From assembly GCA_029891385.1 (NCBI GenBank), contig CM057235.1:20019120-20083119 (forward strand): a DNA stretch of 64,000 nucleotides, written 5' to 3'. How positions within the stretch are numbered: position 1 is the first letter of the stretch; each line of letters opens with the position of its first letter. Below are positions 1 through 11,482 of the stretch, piece after piece. The notes beneath the pieces were generated by a model. That model worked only from the letters and a program-made list of their open reading frames with translations. It was not told the origin of the DNA and did no database searches. The position numbers were made by a program, and so were the translations under genes. Source of the DNA: Erythroxylum novogranatense. Lineage: Eukaryota > Streptophyta > Magnoliopsida > Malpighiales > Erythroxylaceae.

Positions 1-547
1 TTGTCATGGATATTTGGTTCATCCGATAGTTTAACACAAACTGTAAATAACTATCAGACAATCCAACCAAAATTAAGTCAACACTTAATTCATAATCCAT
101 AACAAAACCCAAGACGGCCAACCTCTCAATATACCCATTCATCTTTAGTGCATACTGCATTGCAGATGAACATGGAGTCATCTTAGTAGTGAAGAGTAGC
201 CTTGAGGTCTCGAACCTTTCAGACCGAGCTTGCTCATCAAAAAGCTCTCTAAGATGAAACACTATGGTATTAGCATCCATAGACTCATGCTGCTTCTGCA
301 GTTCTGGTGACATAGAGGCGAGCATAATACAAGTAGCCATGTCACTGTCTTTGAGATGCTTACGATAAACTTTCTGATTCTCATCAGAAGCATCAATAGC
401 AGGTGGATCAGGAAGTGGAACATCTAGGACATAGCCCAGTTCCTCAGATCTGAGAACAATTCTCAGATTTCTCAGCCAATCGAGAAAATTGGGTCCAGTT
501 AATTTATTAGAGTCCATGAGTGAGCGCAAATTCACACTGGAAGACAT
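1..547 (-). CDS. Ty1-copia gag polyprotein, N-terminal part (runs off window)
   Basis: The minus strand is open without a stop for 182 codons from an ATG at 547 to the window edge. The protein begins MSSSVNLRSLMDSNKLTG and continues with NFLDWLRNLRIVLRSEELG, the usual start of plant copia Gag (UBN2-type domain). Further on are FDEQARSERFETSRLLF and MKMNGYIERLAVLGF-like segments, the helical core of the same domain. Gag would package the element RNA into virus-like particles. The LTR of the same element lies just upstream (581-2457). The absence of stops suggests a fairly young copy. The rest of gag and pol lies outside the window. Confidence 0.85.
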   Translation of the reverse strand, partial: MSSSVNLRSLMDSNKLTGPNFLDWLRNLRIVLRSEELGYVLDVPLPDPPAIDASDENQKVYRKHLKDSDMATCIMLASMSPELQKQHESMDANTIVFHLRELFDEQARSERFETSRLLFTTKMTPCSSAMQYALKMNGYIERLAVLGFVMDYELSVDLILVGLSDSYLQFVLNYRMNQISMT

Positions 548-710
548 CTTCAATAAACCTAAAGGGAAAGAGAGAAAGAATGTTAGAATAGAATTACATG
601 CATGATCATAAGGACTTGCATGACATGCATATGGCTCCCACTAGTTTCAAAGAATCCATAACCCTCACTACGAATCCAAGAAATATTATGACAAAATGTC
701 CTAGTGGATC

Positions 711-891
711 GATATCCGATATTACTAAAATGATCTTGGGTTTACCCAACAAGTCACCTTAGGTCAATCGGTAGATATCGGTCATACCAATTGCATCATA
801 GATATCCGACATTACTAAAATGACCTTGGGTTTACCCAACAAGCCACCTTAGATCAATCGGAAGGTATCGGCCATACCAGTTACATCACAG
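711..891. repeat. 90-bp tandem duplication in the copia LTR
   Basis: Two adjacent copies begin atatccgat/atatccgac at 712 and 802 and share the core cttgggtttacccaacaag. They differ at scattered positions, so the duplication is not recent. A related fragment (gagtttacccaacaa) recurs near 1108, so the repeat may have been amplified from a promoter or 5' leader unit. Confidence 0.8.
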
Positions 892-1325
892 GTGCAATTA
901 TCGACTAGTGCTATCAACTCGTGATGTATGCACACACATTGGGTTATCAACTCTTGATGCGCGTACATCTGATTTATACTACCCAATTTCGCCTCTGTCT
1001 ACGTTAACCTTGAGTTTACTCAACAAATCAACGCTTCTAGTAAAAACCGACCCATTAATCCAAAAATCTTATTTCCATGGTTCGAACATATCCGTATAGA
1101 GTGAGTTTGAGTTTACCCAACAATCCGAACTTTATAAGAACTCTGGTTCTCCCTATATTAATGGAAGGCGTTAGTTTTCATATTATGTGTGAGGGATTTC
1201 AAACTCTAGTCTCATCCAAGCTGTAGGATTATAGTCACTATGACTATATGGAATGATTTAGGGCATTTCATCAATCACATTGAATCTATACCTATAATCA
1301 TCTATCATCCCACCTAAGCATGTGT

Positions 1326-1405
1326 AAGTCGACTTGTGCATGTGTAAGTCGACTTACGCTACTGTGCACATGCAAGTCGACTTATATTATTGTGCAAGTC
1401 GACTT
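1326..1405. repeat. Four AAGTCGACTT palindromes in the copia LTR
   Basis: The perfect 10-bp palindrome AAGTCGACTT occurs at 1326-1335, 1346-1355, 1373-1382 and 1396-1405, linked by short spacers containing tgtgca. Spacing is 20, 27 and 23 bases. Clusters of palindromes in an LTR often mark transcription-factor binding arrays; that role is inferred here. Confidence 0.75.
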
Positions 1406-2457
1406 ATATTTAGAAGTCCTCTCTAATCGGCTAATTTCTCAATCCGTGCAGTTCAAATTCACAATACCAAGTGTAATATACTTTACTTTGATGTACCAAT
1501 GAAACACTTTCATTGTATCATGCTTACCATATATATAATCATATTATACATGAAAAACTTGAAATTGATTAATACACTATTATTCTCTTAGATTTCCAAA
1601 TAATTTTGCGAATACCAAATAATCTTCCTAAGTATCTCTAGGTAGTCTACACTTTATCAAGACTACTTCGGCACTGGTCACAAAATTGGTGACGGCCAAA
1701 ACAATCAAGACAAGGACTCATTACTTTATATGTCACTGAAGACACTCTTCATGACATATGAACTCCGGCCAGAGATTTCCAAGTAATGACCCTGACAAGA
1801 GGCCATGGGTATCATCTTCGCTATCACGTAAGTGGTGAATCCTCTATTGGCTACTCAATTACCTTCAATACCTCAAGTCGCACTCCAATCACCACCCTAT
1901 AACCGACACATGTATGGCAACAAGGAATGGAGTCAGCACGTAATCAAGATTCAAGATATCCTCGAGTACCTCAAGTCTAAGGATACTTGCACCATTGCTA
2001 TGATGAGATTATCACCGACATTAGAATAGACATCCATGTGATGATCTCATAGTAGTCATCCAATGTACTTACTACCTCTAGTAAGCATTCACATCTCAAC
2101 CCTTAATATCTCATATTTACAGCTTCGAGATCCACCGCTGATCAAATCAAGGAGCTTGACATGTGCTAGTCTTTCCGGATTAACGATGTCCAGCCAAGAA
2201 TCCTATGACTAGGGATAATTTAGATACTGACATAATTGCACATGATAGGAATCTCAATAGTATGATCACATCATAATTTCCTTCATGCTATGTCATATAT
2301 CAAGGACTTCATTAATTTGCTTATAGATCAATATCAATTCATAAATAATGAACACCAAATTAATGAAATATGCCTTTCTTTATTTATTCATAAAGTATGT
2401 ACACAACTTTGTACAAAACGTGCTAAAGGCGATTGCCTTTAGGGCATTACTCTAACA

Positions 2458-4191
2458 CGAAATTACAAGGGATATATATCTATATGGGTCTTGGAGTTGT
2501 TTAGAACTAGCTGTATGCTGGATTTGTCCAAGAGTTGCTAAAGATTTTCTGGTCTTAGCTATTTGACAAAAAATGTTTGAGGAAAAACGTGTGAATCGTA
2601 TAACTGATGAATATAAAAAGAGACATTTTGATAAATTTACAACTCGAGTATTGATCATATCACTTTAATTTGGAGATCTTGCAATAATTACCGAAGTGTC
2701 CCAGTAAAGGTTATGATGCAATCTGTGGATATAGTGTAGAGTGGTTTTATGTACATAGGGACAAGTATAACCTCATGGGCTGCATTACAATTGATGATTT
2801 GAAATTCGTTGTACTGAGTATTGTTTTGGAAAATTGGAGACACGATTCGTACAGAAACAGATTTGGATATGTCTATGAATATGCAAATCGATAACGATTA
2901 AGATTTCAGGAATTTAAAAGAATTGGAAAGGATTATGCGATTGAGTTTTTCAAAATTAAGCTAGTACTGTAATTCAATGTATTGAATAGAAAATTCAATG
3001 GCAGAGGATCACAATTTTGGCGATAAGGTTATTAAACCTAGTGTAATACTGAATGCAATCTGTCAAGCTATTAAAGGGCAAAAAGAAAGTATTATTAGCT
3101 ATTGGAATTCCAAATTAAGTGTGTATAAAAAGGATTAGCAACACCGAATTGAGGATTTAGAATTTCCGAACCTTATGGAAGAATTGAGAATGAATCTAAT
3201 TTTTGAGAAAATGATATTTAGGACTGAATTAAGAAATATGGGTAATACCCACTAAAGGAACTGTTAGAGAAAACCCAAGGAACAATCGAAGCTTTATGTT
3301 CTAGCTAGAGTACATCGAAAGAGTAATTGACGATTTAGAATGTAAAATCGAATGATTATAAGTGTGCATAACCTATAGACTGGATTACTGGAGACAAATG
3401 TAATTGGGAGTTCATTGGGATATGAGATTGATGTATAGTTCAGATTGATTGTGGTTATGACAATTGTTATATTGGTGGCACCATTCGAATAGTGTATAAG
3501 GGATCTTGCAGCCAAAAAGGAGTCGTTCACCCCTTTATTAAAGTGTTCAGGGCCTAAAAATAGTCGAAGGCCATGATTGATTTAAGATAATATTGATAAG
3601 TGAAATGACTCTGTAATAGGGGTTATGTAATTCGAGTTAATGACCATAAGTCGAGTTGATTATTATCGAGGTTATTGGAATCTTATGAGATTAGTGGTTT
3701 AACACTAAAGAGATGTAATTTGATAAGCGATAAATGAAATGTTTCGAAGTGTATCGCCTCGGTCAAGATGCACTTACATGGAAATAAAAGTGTAATTAGG
3801 AGAAACTAAATTCTTCATAAAGTGGCCTCTATGTGACTGTGATGTGAATAGAACCATGGATTGGGAAGTCAGTCTAAAATCTAAAAGATGATTCGGATTC
3901 ACAAAGTGTTAGATGGACAGGATTAGGAAATATTGTTATGATTCGATATATGTATTATTGATACTGAAAGTGAAGAATTACGAATAATCATGAGGAAACG
4001 GTTAAGACAGAGTAGAGTTTGAGAAAAGAAAAAGGAGTGATTGACTATATTGATTTCAGTTAATTGGCAGAAATTAATCATGTAGTGAATAAGTGGGAAA
4101 CAATATGTAAGTGATCGAAACAATTCCCCTGTCTTCCTGATCAATCATATATGAAATTTCGAGGATGAAATTTTTATTAGGATGGGAGAAT
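2458..4191 (+). mobile_element. 3' internal remnant of a gypsy-type (LARD-like) element
   Basis: This lies between the copia LTR and a TGTAACATCCC LTR. No long open frame is present on either strand. The last 40 bases contain aatttcgaggatgaaattt and then a purine tract (gatgggagaa), the usual 3' end of plant gypsy elements next to the LTR. Stretches near 3430-3770 resemble 33610-33970 inside the element at 28362-37656, for example the gacaattgttat region, a shared cattcaccc-like segment and the run before the PPT. The two are therefore relatives. Coding capacity is lost or was never there. Confidence 0.65.
4181..4191 (+). other. Polypurine tract of the gypsy-type element
   Basis: The tract gatgggagaa lies directly before the LTR start TGTAACATCCC at 4192 and would prime plus-strand DNA synthesis. 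The preceding aatttcgaggatgaaattt is typical of Tekay/Del-type elements at this place. Confidence 0.65.
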
Positions 4192-5124
4192 TGTAACATC
4201 CCATCACCGATGAGAGGGGTAAATTGGTAAATTGGGACAGGCTAGTAGTTTGCATTGCATATTTTGATGGGAACATTCTTTTGGCCTCTAATTTTAGAGG
4301 AATGAGTCCTTTGGCACATGCACTTATATAGGTACATGCATTCATGGCATTTCTCAGCATTTATTTGTGAATATGATCTGTTTTATAAATTCTGAAATAT
4401 TTGTGCTTGAGAATTGGAATTGGAACTGTTTTAGAGTGATTGTCACTTGGTAGTTACCCTTAGAAATTTTTCTGGGAAATTCGGGAGAAAACGGCCGGAG
4501 CAGAAAGTTTACGAGTGACAGACTGATTGATTGTAAGGTAGTTGAATATTTGTCCAATGGCCATGAAAAAATTAGATATATGATTTTAGAAATTAATATG
4601 TCGAGCCATTGAAATTTGGAGACAAATTGGACTGGAAATGATTGTGAAAAGAGAAAGAGATTTAAATGTTTTGTGAGGAAAAAGACAAGAGGCTTATTTG
4701 TTTAACCTTTAAAAGCCTTAGGTTTTGAATTTGGCAGAAAAACTTCTCCTTCCTCCTAGGGCAAGCTTCCTCCATCCTTCGTGGGTGATTTTCGATCCCT
4801 TCTTCACGATTCTTGCTTGTCTCTTTAGCTTGCTTGCTTCTTCCTTGTTGCTTGAGCCAACCCTAATCTATGAGAAGATGAAGATTGTTGAAGTTTTGAG
4901 AGAGAGAGTCATGGGTGATAGAGAAAGTGAAAGGGTTAGAGAAATTTTCAGAATTTTCGAAGGAGAGCTTGTTTTGGTAAGTGATTTCTGTATATGTTGT
5001 TTATTTGTTAGTTAAATGCATGCATGGGTTTAATTATGAAAGAATGGGGTAGTTGTGTTGAGTTATGGTTGAATTTTAGATAGAGAAATGTAAAAAGGAA
5101 ATCGGAGAAGACGATCCAGGACCC

Positions 5125-5252
5125 CGCAAGTCGCAACGAGGGGATAATTGGATGTCGCGACGAGCGTAGACGCCGCGACGAGCGGCACGTCGCGACGAGT
5201 GGTAGGTTGGACGTCGCGGCGAGCCACTGTGTAGACGCCGCGGCGAGCCCGG
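5125..5252. repeat. GC-rich CGCGACGAG minisatellite in LTR
   Basis: About 125 bases made of imperfect units built on gtcgcgacgag / gccgcgacgagcg, variants of one 9-12 bp core repeated about seven times. It is very CpG-rich inside an LTR that is otherwise strongly AT-rich. Confidence 0.7.
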
Positions 5253-6216
5253 TTTTCCTTAACTGAGTTGGTTTAGTTTTTGAGCCATAACTAATAGTGT
5301 AGACCTCCAATTGAGGTGATTCTTGATTCGTTATGATCAGAGAAACAGGTCTACAATTGATATGAAGAATGAAAGTTTGAATTCAGGTTTTTTAAGATCT
5401 CAATTTGTGAGTGAAAGTTGGGTTTAGATTGTTTTCACAACCTAAGGGTTGTTCATGATAATTGGAGTATAATTGTGAGATTCCTGAATTTAAGAAAATG
5501 CTATTGGGGTTTTAAGAACTGAGCATGAAGGGTGAATTTTGACCTAGAGAATAGTGACACTGATTTTGAGGTCTTTCTTGAGAATATCCTAGTGGGTATG
5601 ACTTGGTAATTGACTGAATGCTATAATTGAAACTTGTGGAGTTCCATGACATGTTATTGAATTGAAATGAGTTATTATTGATCAATTAAGTGAGAAATTA
5701 GAATTTGACAATGAAAGTGGAAATTGGAAAATAACACCGGGAAGGTCATGAACATGCATCGTACATTCTGTTAATTGCGACATGTGCATCATTGAATTAT
5801 TCTGATTGCGATGGAACGATATTCCACAGACATTGTTAGGACTTCCACGCAGTAGCTCGGAAGTTACAGGTGAGTAACCTAGTTGGTTCCTCAATCTATG
5901 TGTGTGTAAAATTAGGTGCTTATGCCATATGGAGATAATGGAGGGTTATGTGTGTTTGTTTTTTATTGATTTCAGACCATAGTGTCCGAAGTATTGGGAA
6001 CTTGATATTGAAGTGCTATTTGTGTGTAACTGTTAGTGAATGCTTCAATGAAATAAATTGTGAACGATTATGACTGAAATACTGGATCGAAGGTCCGAAG
6101 GAATGGGAATTGGGCATGGAAATGTAAACTGGCTGTAAATGTAAATTGGGACATATGCATTCATGCATAAAGGCATGTTCAGATAATGACAGTTGTGACC
6201 GGAGCAGCCATCTTAT

Positions 6217-6335
6217 TTCAGAGCTTAAAGCTCAACGCAACAGGGCTTCGAGCCCAACATATTTCAGAGCCACAGGCTCACCGTATCAGGACATTCAGGC
6301 CCAACGTATTTCAGAGTCACAAGCTCACCGTTAAT
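6217..6335. repeat. Array of short inverted repeats in LTR
   Basis: Successive units carry small palindromes: gagcttaaagctc, gggcttcgagccc and gagccacaggctc, then a variant of the unit. Each is followed by an a/c-rich linker such as aacatatttca. Similar hairpin units with other sequences occur at the same LTR position in 37006-37095 and near 57726-57780. Confidence 0.65.
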
Positions 6336-7074
6336 GTGTCAATTCTCGACAGATCAAAGTATTTGCCATAACACCGTAATAAAATGGGAAGTGTCACATG
6401 TGCATTGCATATACATATGATTGAACATGGACTGAGTGAAAGGCGAAACGCCTTATATTTGTGAAATGATAAATCATGTGATATTTCTGACCATAATACT
6501 ATGCGATATTCTGTGAATTGGTTGTATATGCATGAGTTGAGTGAACCATCGATGATGGTTTCTCACTGAGTTCGCAAACTCACCCAACATTGCAAATATT
6601 TTTTCAGGAATTGAAGAGTACCCCGTTAGACATACGGGAATATGTCTACTGCAGGCAAGTCCGAGTTGAGGTCAGGATCAGTTCACGTCTGCATTAGTGT
6701 CGTTCTGTCTTGTGTAGAATTGTATTTCTGCAATTTCTGTAGAATAGTACTGTTATTGCAGAGGGCCCCAATTGGTAAATGTTGTAATTGTAGTGTGATT
6801 ACTGAAATTGTTTAGGAATGTCATTGGGTCCATTTTGGTTATGGATTTTTGTGCATGAATTGATTAAATACTGTTGAGTGCATTTTAATGATTGAAATTT
6901 GCGTTATGATTGGAATCGTTACTGAATTCCGCGCATGCGATTGTTTTCAAAATAAAAATGTCATACTGAGTTTTTGAACTATTTTGACTGCTCTAGCATA
7001 CCACTCTCGTGAGGCACGGGCTCAGATATTACCCTCGATGTCGAGTTTGGGTCTTGCGGAAGTGAGATGCTACA

Positions 7075-7990
7075 GTTCTAATCTAACAATGGTCACTAAT
7101 TAAGCCATAACACATTTTTCAATTATTGGAAATGATTAGTTAAATCAATAGGTTATTTAATTAACTTGGTATAATTCCCTGTATTGTTCATATAGCATTG
7201 TAGTATAGAACGTTAGAGTCATTGAGCATGTAAAAGGAGCTAAGGTCTCATCAAAGAATCAAGTATGTTTAGGCAATTGTTCTTAATTATGATGATAATT
7301 AAGATAAAAATTGTAAGATTTAAGTAAGTGCTCACTATAGAAAATCTTATAGAATTCTCTCCTTAAACCACTTTCCCAATACTAGCATGATTATTATATG
7401 GTGATATGGTATAAGCTACTTAAACGAGGAGTTTAGTGCAAGTGAGAGATTGTTAGTTTATGCCCTACAACCAATAGGTTAGTTGTAGTTTAGTAGCATC
7501 ATTATTTAAATGAATTCTTTATCTTAAGCATATTCAAATGTATATGATAAAGTACACAGGGTAAATGTACATTACTTAATGAAATTATAATAAGTTCATA
7601 ATTATGAGATCCATATTATATTTATGTAGTATCTAAATTATTCTTAGTCATTGTTCAAATACTAGCATATTTTATGCTTTTTCTTATAAATGAATTAGTC
7701 AATCTCACAAATTAAAGTATAGAGATATTTAAACAAAATATGAGTGCTTGTTAGAGAATAAGTTTATTAAACCGATTCTATATAAGAAATCTATTTGGAA
7801 CATCATGTATGTCAATAAAATTCTCATTATGATGATTGTATAAGTGATTATTTGACTTAAGATCTCAATAGTATCTTATATAGGATTGATTTGTTTTGAT
7901 ACTGCTTATAGCCTATTCTAGTTAAGGGTAGCTCAGTCATTACTCATTGGATATAACTAGTTGGTAGTCAAGAGATACGACAAAAATATA
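7075..7990 (+). mobile_element. 3' end of a second copia element with partial LTR
   Basis: Bases 7075-7448 end in gcaagtgagagat, a copia-type polypurine tract, directly followed by TGTTAGTTTATGCCC at 7449, a copia LTR start. The LTR resembles the solo LTR at 49780-51289, sharing for example the aaattaaagtatagagatattta region and the gttagagaataagt segment. Similarity fades near 7990 and I see no LTR end, so the right side is truncated or diverged. The left side stops at the gypsy LTR end at 7074. Confidence 0.6.
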
Positions 7991-9060
7991 ATCAAACTTC
8001 AGAATAAGGTAGAAATTATAATTCAAGTTTTATTATAAGTCATGTGTTAATCATTTTATAGAATTTAAAGTGATCTTTACTTTTGATAAATCAAAACAAA
8101 AAGTTTTGTATTTATTCATTGCATACAAAATCGAATCATATCTTGCTTTTTAAATAGATTTGCCTTCAAAAGAAATAAAATTACAAGTGATTTCCAACTT
8201 TAAGATTTCTAATTAAATAAGAAAATATTAAAATATAAGTAAGCAAACTTAAATAACTTAAAGCAAAAACATAAATTATGCAACCCTTTTAATTTAACTT
8301 ATATGTTCCACATCAAAATTAATGCATTTAAAATTTCTAGCTCATTATAATTATATGTTTTATACTATTTAGAATATTCTTTATTGTATAGTATTAGTTT
8401 TTATTTGATAATTTGTTTGAAGAGTATGACATAAAACTAATAATTAAAAACTCAACTAATTCAATCGATTAAACCGTAAAAGCTTTGAACTGCCTAATTT
8501 TTCAATTTAGTTTTTAAATTTTTGATCAATTTACTTTACTAACTCTTGTTATTAAAATTTGATCAGTTTATTAATTAATTTGTCATTTTTATAAATTAAT
8601 AGGTTCTTATAAACTAAAATAAATCATTTAATTTTATTTAATAATCTTTTTCAATGAAAATTCAAATTATTTGATAGGTAAGGACAATTTCTTTGAATCA
8701 TATTTCAAATTCTTTAATTTAATTCAATCTTTAGTCAAGATACGATGATTTAATACAGATTTAACCTTTTAAATTATAAATCTCTTGTTTTATACGCTTA
8801 TTTAATACATATTTAATCTTTTAAATCATAAATCTCTTGTTTTATACGCTTAACTTTCTAATTCATATTTAAAACATTGCATAAAATAACTCATTTATTT
8901 TTATCCCCAAATTACTATTTTATTAGAGTGAGATAATTAGACTAAAATTGATTGAGAGTATTTGATTAAGTAAGAAATTGGATCCACTTAAAATCTCAAA
9001 GGCAACAATTTTATACGAAAGAATTTACTCCCTTGCAAAATAAACCTTAACGTACCATAC
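7990..9060. other. AT-rich intergenic DNA, no gene seen
   Basis: Very AT-rich with no supported reading frame. It contains a two-copy tandem duplication with a 52-base unit (8749-8800 and 8801-8852, both ending cttgttttatacgctta). Nothing else is recognisable. Confidence 0.5.
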
Positions 9061-11480
9061 GAGAGGAAAAATGAATGGAAAAGAACTCTTAAAATGGCGT
9101 CGTTTGAACTCCAATGGATGATTGGCGCTGAAGTTTAGGGTTACGATATGATGATAAATAGTAATAAGCGCCGTTGAGTTACGTTGGAGCAAGAATTCAC
9201 TCACTTGACCTCATTCTTCTTGTTTGATGAACTTAATAATGCAAGATATTCTTCTCACGTTCCGAGATGTACCATGGCTTCCAAGGCTCTGTCAGTATCT
9301 TGCTTTTAAAGGTTTACTTTTGTGTCTAATTTCGATTGATTTGGGGAGTTTTCTTTAGTCATATCGTGTTTAAAGTCTCTTTGCGTTTTGATCATGTCAT
9401 CTTTACAGCTAGTTAGTCTGCTATAAGTAACTAAGCTAGTGTCTGAGGATGACTACATCTGGTAACACCATCCAATCTTTAACTTCCTGAGGGACTTGGG
9501 TTATCTTTCTCTTACAGATCTTGGATGGTAAATGTCGAATCTCCATATAAGCACCTTTTTGATTTATTCCTAAGGGTTACTGTGATAACTCCACCGCCAT
9601 CAGTACAAATTCAACCAGTGCTTCTTTATGTTGATTGAGATTTTCTGTGTCACGTAACCATTTCTATTATTTTGCTTTTTCTTTAATTCCTGTAATTTAT
9701 TGGTGGGTCTGGAGATCGTCGCTCATTCAGATAATACTACTTGAAACTTCGAATCTTAGTAGAAATGTATACAGCCTATAAAGTGGCATGTGTAGAAAAT
9801 TGTCTTATGTGCGTTATTGTTTCATCCCATTGGGTTTCATGACAATATGTTACATAACTGATTTGTCGGGAGTTTGTCTGGCTTCTTGCTCTCCTTGTAG
9901 AGCTTGTAAGTTGAAAAATAAGTCCTCATACCCACATTAAGTCACAGCTAAAAGATTTAGGAAATGAGTTCTGATATGTGTTGGAAATTCTTTAGCGAAT
10001 AGCGGAAGTTATGTTTCACTATGGTAGATAGTCTGTTGTTTTTGGTGCTAGCGAGTGGCCATTAAAATGTGAGCATTTGTAGTTTTTCCTCCAAGTCCTG
10101 CCAATTGGGCTTGGGGATTTAAGATAAATGCCGATATAAAATATCTTTTGGAGTTTGTCAGGCTTCTTGTGCTGCTACTGGGGTGCTTGGAGTTTGGAAT
10201 ATTCTCCTACATATATCCTGTTTTCCCTACACACTTTGTCTGGGGAACCATTTACATGCTCATTCTTGTTTTGACCAAGAAATAAATACACTATCAATTT
10301 CTAGTATTATTAATTTAGTTGCGTTTTTCTTCTGCATTATGTTGGATTTCATTCTTTTAAGCTTTTTGAGGCTTTTGAAGAACAAGCAACGCAGGGTAAA
10401 TTCATTTTGAATGTCACCCTCATTTTTCAGTTTTATCTTTTAAATTAGACTCGGGGATAATTGGTATTCAGTGAAAAGCTCTGTTTAACAATGTGATGAA
10501 TCCATGAAATTTGATATGTACAATAAACTTTAAGGATGGCTAGATGATATTACGTCGAGGAATGTATTTTCCGAAGAACTTCCATCTTTTAGGCAGGTCG
10601 ATTGGTTCTCTGTGTTCCTAATTTGTTACCATGGGATACCTGTATCCAATTTGTTTTGTCATGCTCTGGTTTAATTTCTTAGAACATTTTGGTGACTCTG
10701 TGTAGTTGGCACAATCTAACGTATAGTTCTGGCGTGACTGGAATACTAAAGAAAAGGTGGTGCACTTGTAATCTCATCCATCCCACCAAGCGTGTTTCAA
10801 GAGTGCTTCCCGCAAAAGACTTTTTATGTGATTGAACATGAATATGTAACCCTGTACATTTGTGTTAAAGTATTATTGGTTGGGCATTTTTATTATTGAA
10901 TAGTTTAAGTGTCTACCAATTCTGTTCACTCAAGGTGTCTCTTCAGTGGTCAGTATATGGTTTTAAGTTTTAACTACACATGTAGATACATTCTTTTCTG
11001 CTGGTAGTGTTTTGTTTCTTTTCAAGTCTTGTAAATCAGTTTGAAAGTTATTTATTGATCTAGAAATAATTTCTAGTAAGGAGATTGTATACAAGTGGTG
11101 AATTATTGGTGTAAACACTAGAATCATTTGCCTGGATGATCAGCTCATATGTTCTCTTCCCAGTTGAGAATTTTTGTTTGCTTTTATAGATAAGAAGCAA
11201 TTTTTGTTTGCTATTCCCTCTGCTTCATTTTCAACTGTTTATGACCGTTATATCGTCCCTGGCAGGACAAATTTTGTAGCGTTTTATGCAACTTTTTCTC
11301 GGAAAATGAAAATCTTTACCTAAATGCGATTTTTTATTAGATTAAATCCACGTTTCTGCAGCTTGAGAGAAAATCTATATTTGATTGGATTGTTCTTTAT
11401 GGTATTCAAGGGTAAGGGGAGAGGTTGAATTGATCGACAATTTCCATACGGTGTTATAAAATGAAAATGATGATTCAATA
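9060..11480. other. Unresolved gene-like stretch
   Basis: Base composition is less AT-rich than the flanks and I see no transposon motifs. Possible gene signals on + are a short frame starting MASKALS at about 9273; a small candidate exon with acceptor ...cttttaag before a frame reading LFEAFEEQATQ and a donor gtaaat near 10396; and an acceptor ctggcag near 11266. These do not assemble into a protein I recognise. It could be a small spliced gene, a long non-coding RNA gene or ordinary intergenic DNA. Confidence 0.25.
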
Positions 11481-11482
11481 AA

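Larger units (their letters stand above)
581..2457 (-). repeat. 5' LTR of the copia element whose gag starts at 547
   Basis: Read on the minus strand, the LTR starts TGTTAGAGTAATGCCC at 2457, a start common among plant copia LTRs. It appears to end ...CTATTCTAACA at 581, giving matching TGTTAG/CTAACA ends. Gag begins 34 bases further on. The right flank (2458-2462) is cgaaa; the partner duplication is outside the window. The start is secure. The end at 581 is inferred from the inverted ends, because no canonical tRNA-Met primer site follows it. Confidence 0.65.
4192..7074 (+). repeat. 3' LTR of gypsy-type element (2.9 kb)
   Basis: The LTR starts TGTAACATCCCATC and ends GAGATGCTACA, with the near-match TGTAACA/TGCTACA ends seen in plant Tekay/Del-like LTRs. 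It contains a GC-rich repeat (5125-5252), a hairpin-rich repeat block (6217-6335) and a conserved block with ACCATCGATGATGGT (6546-6560). It is preceded by a PPT, so it is the 3' LTR. The 5' partner would lie beyond the copia insertion, outside the window. The right flank is gttct. Confidence 0.8.

Noticed and set aside
711..891. CRISPR-like repeat
   Set aside because: Two 90-bp adjacent copies without spacers, in a plant LTR.
5008..5310. 100-codon minus frame
   Set aside because: It lies across the GC-rich LTR repeat; Arg/Ser-rich output comes from the repeat.
9574..9660. Second possible C/D snoRNA (tgtgataac)
   Set aside because: The C box has a mismatch and no D box follows.
10491..10600. 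Possible C/D snoRNA (gtgatga)
   Set aside because: A C-box match exists but there is no CTGA D box or terminal stem within a normal distance.
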